A DNA stretch of 26,690 nt, taken from positions 26,509 to 53,198 of the forward strand of contig FR880786.1 of assembly GCA_000434615.1 (NCBI GenBank). The letters run 5' to 3'. Positions within the stretch are counted from its first letter, which is position 1; each line of letters begins with the position of its first letter. The position numbers were made by a program, and so were the translations under genes. Under the pieces are notes generated by a model. The model did not search any database, was not told where the DNA came from, and saw only the letters and a list, made by a program, of their open reading frames with translations. This document shows positions 22,987-26,690 of the stretch, piece after piece. Source of the stretch: Clostridium sp. CAG:510. Its GTDB lineage: Bacteria; Bacillota; Clostridia; Lachnospirales; Lachnospiraceae.

Positions 22987-23640
22987 CTATTTGCTATGGT
23001 AAGTAATCAATATGTTTGCATTTTTAAGAACGATGTCCCCCACCTCATATTCATCGCTCCCGTTAATGGTAACCTGCTCCACCCGTCCGTTTTTCCGCTG
23101 GCCAAACAGCCCTATATCTTTTAATGGTACTGCGGAAACATTGGTAAATCCGGCTCCTTTATAAAGCATGACCATGCTTTGGTAGGTCCTGTCTTCGTAG
23201 TACAGCATTGGTTCCGTTAACACAACTTCATCAGGTCCCACATATCTTCTCTCTTTACGATCTGGTTTGCCCTTAAATAATGTCACCTCCGCAATAATCA
23301 CACCAAAGAATATGCAAATGGCTCCGGCTGCGGCATTTACCATGCAGATGATTGTCCCGGCAATTCCCAGAACACCTGCAATACTGTAGGCAACAATTTT
23401 TCCAATCCGTTCTCTCTCCTTCTCTTTTTCCGCAATTTCCATTTCCCGCAGTCTGACCATTCTTTCCGTTTCTGCCTGCCGGATTTTTGCTTCATCATAA
23501 TTGCGGTATATATGTATATTGTCATTTCGTAACATCACTTTCGTGCCACAATATATGCAATATGTATACTCCTTTCCATTTTGTACAAACAGATTTGCCC
23601 CACATTGCGGACATGTCAATGTTTCTGCACTGATTGCCAT
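22987..23640 (-). CDS. Zinc-ribbon membrane protein with PASTA-like C-terminal domain
   Basis: A 217-residue protein with no known function. An N-terminal zinc ribbon has C10, C13, C28 and C31 (TCPQCG...YCIYCG). A charged helix, probably coiled coil (about 45-80, AEKEKERERIGK), is followed by two hydrophobic segments (about 83-102 and 104-122). The C-terminal part (about 140-217) reads as a small beta domain of the PASTA-like kind, with YKGAGFTNVSAV, GRVEQVTING and a final ILITYHS. The topology would place both ends in the cytoplasm. GGAGG seven bases before the ATG lies inside the end of the XRE gene, with which it overlaps by 25 bases, so the two are translated together. The domain calls are from pattern only. 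Confidence 0.75.
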   Translation of the reverse strand: MAISAETLTCPQCGANLFVQNGKEYTYCIYCGTKVMLRNDNIHIYRNYDEAKIRQAETERMVRLREMEIAEKEKERERIGKIVAYSIAGVLGIAGTIICMVNAAAGAICIFFGVIIAEVTLFKGKPDRKERRYVGPDEVVLTEPMLYYEDRTYQSMVMLYKGAGFTNVSAVPLKDIGLFGQRKNGRVEQVTINGSDEYEVGDIVLKNANILITYHSK

Positions 23641-23969
23641 TTTACTTCCTCCTTATCTATCTCTTCCGGCCTTTTTATGTAATATCCGTAAGATTCCAAT
23701 ATTGCAATCACCTCCGAAGTAATATTCACATCCTTATTATCCTGTTTATACCTGCTGCTCACAATCATCCGATGTAAATCGTTTACCGAAACTTCCATGA
23801 TTTCGGCCAGTTTATACAGATTATCCCTGTCCGGAAGCCCCCCGTTTGTTTCCCACTTTGCTATAGCAGATTTTGATACAAGCATTTTTTCCGCCAGTTC
23901 CTCCTGCGTAAGAAACATGTGCTTTCGCCTCATTGCTATAAATTCTCCCAGACTTACTTTTTCACTCAT
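23616..23969 (-). CDS. XRE-family helix-turn-helix regulator
   Basis: A 117-residue DNA-binding protein. Residues 6-60 form a Cro/C1-type helix-turn-helix: LGEFIAMRRKHMFLTQEELAEKMLVSKSAIAKWETNGGLPDRDNLYKLAEIM, with the recognition helix at SKSAIAKWE. The short C-terminal tail (about 70-117) has no known domain. It is the first gene of a three-gene operon with the zinc-ribbon protein and the DUF6591-like protein and probably controls that operon. GAAGGAG stands before the ATG. No phage or plasmid genes are adjacent, so it looks like a local regulator rather than a prophage repressor. Confidence 0.85.
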   Translation of the reverse strand: MSEKVSLGEFIAMRRKHMFLTQEELAEKMLVSKSAIAKWETNGGLPDRDNLYKLAEIMEVSVNDLHRMIVSSRYKQDNKDVNITSEVIAILESYGYYIKRPEEIDKEEVKWQSVQKH

Positions 23970-23999
23970 GCGTTTCTCCTTCGTCCTACCCTCCTCTTT

Positions 24000-24028
24000 A
24001 TGATATAAATCTGTTGTCCATATTTCAA
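24000..24028 (-). promoter_or_regulatory. Likely promoter of the XRE / zinc-ribbon / lipoprotein operon
   Basis: On the minus strand TTGAAA (24028-24023) and TATCAT (24005-24000) are 17 bases apart and about 30 bases before the XRE start. The region is AT-rich, so chance matches are more likely than elsewhere. Confidence 0.5.
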
Positions 24029-24093
24029 ATTACTTTTTGATTACTCTGCGTAAACTCTTTTGTGACTGACGAGTAAAATATACCTTTTTCATC

Positions 24094-24124
24094 AAAAAAA
24101 TATCCCCACCATTTTGGTGAGGAT
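24094..24124 (-). terminator. Terminator of the kinase / partner operon
   Basis: On the minus strand a 10-bp stem (arms 24124-24115 and 24111-24102, one G-U pair) with a 3-base loop is followed by A then TTTTTTT (24100-24094). It lies 11 bases after the stop of the gene at 24136. Confidence 0.9.
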
Positions 24125-24135
24125 TTGTTGATTTC

Positions 24136-24588
24136 TTATTCTTCTGTGGAAAGCTTTGGCAATCCATGCTCTTTCAGGAGACTGTCCAGTTCATATAAAT
24201 CATATTTTCTGTTATTTATGGCCACAATCAGACAGGCATCTCTTTTATCTCTGGAGTACAACGGAGCCATACCGTACAGTTTCAATGCCCGGTTTGTTTC
24301 GTCTAAAAGAAAATGTCCCGCAATGCAGAACCGGATAATCAGATCCCTGTTCTTCGTGTGTTTTTCCATAGTTAAAACCTTACTGCCCCAGGATTCCGTA
24401 ACCCCTGCGAAGGAATAGACATCTTTCAGGAGAATATTCTTCGATTCTAAAACATCTTTCATATAATAATAAAACGCTTTCTTTCCCTCTGCCATATAGA
24501 CGCGGTTATCTTTATAATAATCACCAATCTGTTCCGGTCTGACACCAGCGAGAATTTTATCCAGTTCATCTGTTGGTTTTTCCCTCAT
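24136..24588 (-). CDS. Small helical, HTH-like partner protein of the zinc-ribbon kinase
   Basis: A 150-residue, largely helical protein. The segment from about 38 to 75 (AFYYYMKDVLESKNILLKDVYSFAGVTESWGSKVL) has the rhythm of an XRE-like helix-turn-helix. The second half has DLIIRFCIAGHFLLDETNRALKLYGMAPLYSRDKRDACLIVAINN, a pattern I recall from a widespread Lachnospiraceae family found beside Ser/Thr kinases. GAGGAGG six bases before the ATG at 24588 decides the start; a GTG at 24603 overlapping the kinase stop is weaker. It follows the kinase by 11 bases and precedes a terminator. It is a good candidate for a substrate or DNA-binding effector of the kinase, but that is inferred from neighbourhood only. 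Confidence 0.75.
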   Translation of the reverse strand: MREKPTDELDKILAGVRPEQIGDYYKDNRVYMAEGKKAFYYYMKDVLESKNILLKDVYSFAGVTESWGSKVLTMEKHTKNRDLIIRFCIAGHFLLDETNRALKLYGMAPLYSRDKRDACLIVAINNRKYDLYELDSLLKEHGLPKLSTEE

Positions 24589-24599
24589 TTTTATCCTCC

Positions 24600-25721
24600 T
24601 CACCGGTTTTCCTCTTCTGAAAATTCATTCAGTGCCCCGATTAACTCCTGGTCCGTAAATCGCTGTTCCGGTTCATAGCTGATACATCTTTCAATCACTT
24701 TCCATATGCTTCCGGAAGCCTTTTCTTCCTTTGGAAATTTTCCTGTAAGCATTACATTCAGCAGCACACCGACCGCATAGATATCTGTTTTAACAGAAGA
24801 TGCGGCAAATCCATATCCTAATTGTTCCGGAGCAGCATAACACATGGTACCTAAAAGTCTGGTATCTTCTTTTTTCGTGGGATTGTACCATTTGGCTGCA
24901 TTAACATCCAGAAGAAAAACCTCGTTATTCCCTGTAATAAGGATGTTGGACGGTTTTATATCTCTGTGGATGATTGGCGGATCAAAACTATGCAGTTCTT
25001 TCAAAATAACACAGAGAAATTTTAACAACCCCACAGCCTCTGCCTGCTCTATCCGTCCCTCCTCCATCCGCTCCGAAAGTGTTTTTCCCGCGATATACTC
25101 TTCTATCACCACAAGATAGTTTGCCCCTTCGTACACACCATATAATCTTGGCATATGGTCTACCGGATGCTTTTTCAGGAAGTCGTAAACAGACATCTCA
25201 TACGTCTTCCGTATTTTTTTTACATACTTTTTGCCGGACTCCCTGTTTTCCACCAGTATAATATCCGGTCTGCCATCAATATTTTCTATCTCCTCATACT
25301 CCATAAGATCCATGAGGGCTTCTTCCGGCATGCCCTTATACGGATTCTGCAAATCGGCCTGGTATTCCTCATCTGAAATATAAATTTCGTTTTTACTCAA
25401 TTTATCCTTAAAGCCACATTCCCTGCATTCCCATTCTCCCAGTGCTTCCGAGAAACCAGCCTGCAGATTTAAAATGGCTCCGCATTTATCGCAGATCCAG
25501 ACGATTGGCGACCCTCCTGTCACATCGGGATTGATCAGCATCTTCCCACACCCCCTGCATTTCCAGTATACATAGGCGTTATTGTAACCCTTTTGCAGTG
25601 TCAGATTTGCCTCACAATTGGGACAATATTCATAAAAGTCTTCAAACAACGGCTCTTCTTTTTTCTTTTTTTCTGTTTTGTAACCTGTCTTTTTTCTATA
25701 AAAGAAATCTCTGATACTCAC
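24600..25721 (-). CDS. Eukaryotic-type Ser/Thr protein kinase with two N-terminal zinc ribbons
   Basis: A 373-residue cytoplasmic kinase. Two zinc ribbons come first: C33/C36/C55/C58 and C77/C80/C99/C102. The kinase domain runs from about 140 to 370. The catalytic core looks intact: K168 as the ATP lysine (YVKK), E175 as a possible helix-C glutamate, H252-R253-D254 with K256 and N259 (HRDIKPSNIL), metal-binding D272 in DVN instead of DFG, APE at 297-299, D313 and R354. The glycine-rich loop is not recognisable (NIDGRPDII), so nucleotide binding may differ. It has no membrane segment and no PASTA repeats, unlike PrkC-type kinases. The start is a GTG with AAAGGGG five bases upstream. It is co-transcribed with the small partner at 24136. 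Confidence 0.88.
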   Translation of the reverse strand: MSIRDFFYRKKTGYKTEKKKKEEPLFEDFYEYCPNCEANLTLQKGYNNAYVYWKCRGCGKMLINPDVTGGSPIVWICDKCGAILNLQAGFSEALGEWECRECGFKDKLSKNEIYISDEEYQADLQNPYKGMPEEALMDLMEYEEIENIDGRPDIILVENRESGKKYVKKIRKTYEMSVYDFLKKHPVDHMPRLYGVYEGANYLVVIEEYIAGKTLSERMEEGRIEQAEAVGLLKFLCVILKELHSFDPPIIHRDIKPSNILITGNNEVFLLDVNAAKWYNPTKKEDTRLLGTMCYAAPEQLGYGFAASSVKTDIYAVGVLLNVMLTGKFPKEEKASGSIWKVIERCISYEPEQRFTDQELIGALNEFSEEENR

Positions 25722-25767
25722 TTTTTCCCCTTTATCTGTTACATATAAAAATGCTTTTGCTTAAAAT

Positions 25768-25797
25768 ATTATAATCTTTCTATTTTCTTTTTGACAA
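25768..25797 (-). promoter_or_regulatory. Promoter of the kinase operon
   Basis: On the minus strand TTGTCA (25797-25792) and a perfect TATAAT (25773-25768) are 18 bases apart, about 45 bases before the kinase start. Confidence 0.7.
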
Positions 25798-25826
25798 GTA
25801 GGAAGGTTTATTTTGTCAACAATAAT

Positions 25827-25873
25827 GGGGACTGTTCTATGTAACACAATAATTTGGGGACTGTTCTATGTAA
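25827..25873. repeat. Two direct copies of an 18-bp sequence
   Basis: GGGGACTGTTCTATGTAA occurs at 25827-25844 and again at 25856-25873, 29 bases apart, each preceded by a CAATAAT-like stretch. The second copy overlaps the 3' end of the gene at 25866 and supplies its stop codon. It resembles short repeats that accompany IS200-like or REP-type transposases in Firmicutes, but no transposase is present here. Confidence 0.8.
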
Positions 25874-26666
25874 TCATTTCCTCAATTATTTTATCCGTGC
25901 ACAGAGTATTCAGTGGACACTCTGCCGATTCAAAGGTATATATAATGTTTTTCCCCGGAATATAGCCATTCTTTTCATACATTTCTATTTTCCTCACTGC
26001 GTTTTTCGCATATGTCGGATCCGTCATCATCCCAAAATGTTCCCAGATAATTTCTTTTCTGTCCCATTTTCTGAGGCATGTAAAGTCCGAATACACCATT
26101 CCCATTCCTGTCAGTCTATATGGAAATTCATAACGGTAAGGAACACCTTTCTTATACAGCTTGTCCGCTATTATCTTTTCTGACTTTGACCTCACCCTCT
26201 CTCCCTTCTCCGTATAAATTTCCACCTGTCCGTCCGGAAAAGCTTTGCCCTCATAGATAACAGCCTCCCATTGTTTCACATAATCCTCTATTGGCAGAAC
26301 CAATGGGCGCAGTAGTTTTTGCCTTGCTTTCCCCTCCCTTGTAAAAATTTCTTCCAACTTTCTATCCTGTAATTGCATCAGGGCTCTTTCTACCAGTCTT
26401 AATTGCTTATCTGTCTCCTTCAACATTTTTCGGTTATAATCTCTCTGTGCAATTTTTCTTGCTAACTCCATATCTGCTTTATGTAAGTACTTACCCTTAG
26501 GAAAATCAGCTTTATTCTCTTCCGTTCTCAAATAGTACTGGCAACTACCATTGCTGTAGCCAATATTTAAGTTTCCATTATTTATTATATAATCATTTAC
26601 AGTATCATCAGAAATGATTACCTGCTTTATCTTTAATAACTTATCCCTCTTTTCAGTCAAGTCCAT
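25866..26666 (-). CDS. Putative PD-(D/E)XK-fold protein of unknown function
   Basis: A 266-residue protein of a kind I recall as hypothetical in Lachnospiraceae. The N-terminal half has a short beta-rich part (YSNGSCQYYLRTEE) and a long charged helical region (about 60-120), probably coiled coil. The C-terminal half reads like a PD-(D/E)XK nuclease core: SKSEKIIADKL (about 159-169), PYRYEFPYRLTG, YSDFTCLR with the candidate active Asp, then IIWEHFGMM with the candidate Glu; the usual lysine is replaced by His. Activity is therefore uncertain. The stop is a TAG inside a repeat, so the last few residues may not be original. No clear ribosome site precedes the ATG at 26666, and the frame stays open to the window edge, so the true start may lie outside. 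Confidence 0.7.
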   Translation of the reverse strand: MDLTEKRDKLLKIKQVIISDDTVNDYIINNGNLNIGYSNGSCQYYLRTEENKADFPKGKYLHKADMELARKIAQRDYNRKMLKETDKQLRLVERALMQLQDRKLEEIFTREGKARQKLLRPLVLPIEDYVKQWEAVIYEGKAFPDGQVEIYTEKGERVRSKSEKIIADKLYKKGVPYRYEFPYRLTGMGMVYSDFTCLRKWDRKEIIWEHFGMMTDPTYAKNAVRKIEMYEKNGYIPGKNIIYTFESAECPLNTLCTDKIIEEMIT

Positions 26667-26690
26667 ATTTGTGTGTAAATTCCTTAAGGT

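Noticed and set aside
25827..25873. CRISPR array
   Set aside because: There are only two 18-bp copies with an 11-base gap, one overlapping a coding end, and no cas genes nearby.

Overview
The window looks like chromosomal DNA of a spore-forming, anaerobic member of the Clostridia, most probably family Lachnospiraceae. Support comes from the PolC-type replicase, the oxygen-sensitive class III ribonucleotide reductase (NrdD/NrdG), the sporulation and germination genes spoIVA and spoVAF, a T-box-controlled tyrS, the non-mevalonate enzyme IspG, and several protein families typical of gut Lachnospiraceae. I infer the family from protein resemblance and did not test it. Almost every gene lies on the minus strand; only the first two are on the plus strand.

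Layout. 1-720: the tail of a Cof-type HAD phosphatase, then inorganic pyrophosphatase and a terminator. 740-5640 (minus): an nrdD-nrdG-dut deoxynucleotide operon with a consensus promoter and a pair of NrdR boxes, followed by spoVAF. 5690-7890: a WYL regulator and a class I aminotransferase. 7900-10450: a membrane-anchored MutS-like ATPase, RNase HI and an unlisted 50-residue membrane protein, led by a promoter with a 26-bp palindrome at the presumed transcript start. 10464-10717: two copies of a palindromic intergenic repeat. 10718-12217: spoIVA, interrupted by one in-frame TAG. 12274-13882: tyrS with its T-box leader and a perfect consensus promoter. 13904-20341: an operon of prolyl-tRNA editing domain protein, ispG and polC. 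20347-21745: a marR-TSUP permease operon. 21750-26690: an AT-richer accessory block of poorly characterised genes: an XRE regulator, a zinc-ribbon membrane protein and a DUF-type lipoprotein; a zinc-ribbon protein kinase with a small partner; and a putative PD-(D/E)XK protein whose stop codon lies inside a short repeat.

The most interesting signals are regulatory. Between tyrS and spoIVA, one 12-bp terminator hairpin appears to do three jobs. Its left arm carries a perfect sigma-E-type -10 box, its right arm is the spoIVA Shine-Dalgarno, and its U-tract ends at the spoIVA start codon. Transcripts reading through from tyrS would hide the ribosome site, while transcripts from the sporulation promoter would lack the left arm and expose it. 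A similar layout sits between dut and spoVAF. The second notable point is the amber codon in the otherwise full-length spoIVA. TAG is used as a normal stop by three other genes here, so this is a nonsense mutation, a sequence error or local read-through rather than a changed genetic code.

I saw no CRISPR array, tRNA, rRNA, transposase or phage gene.
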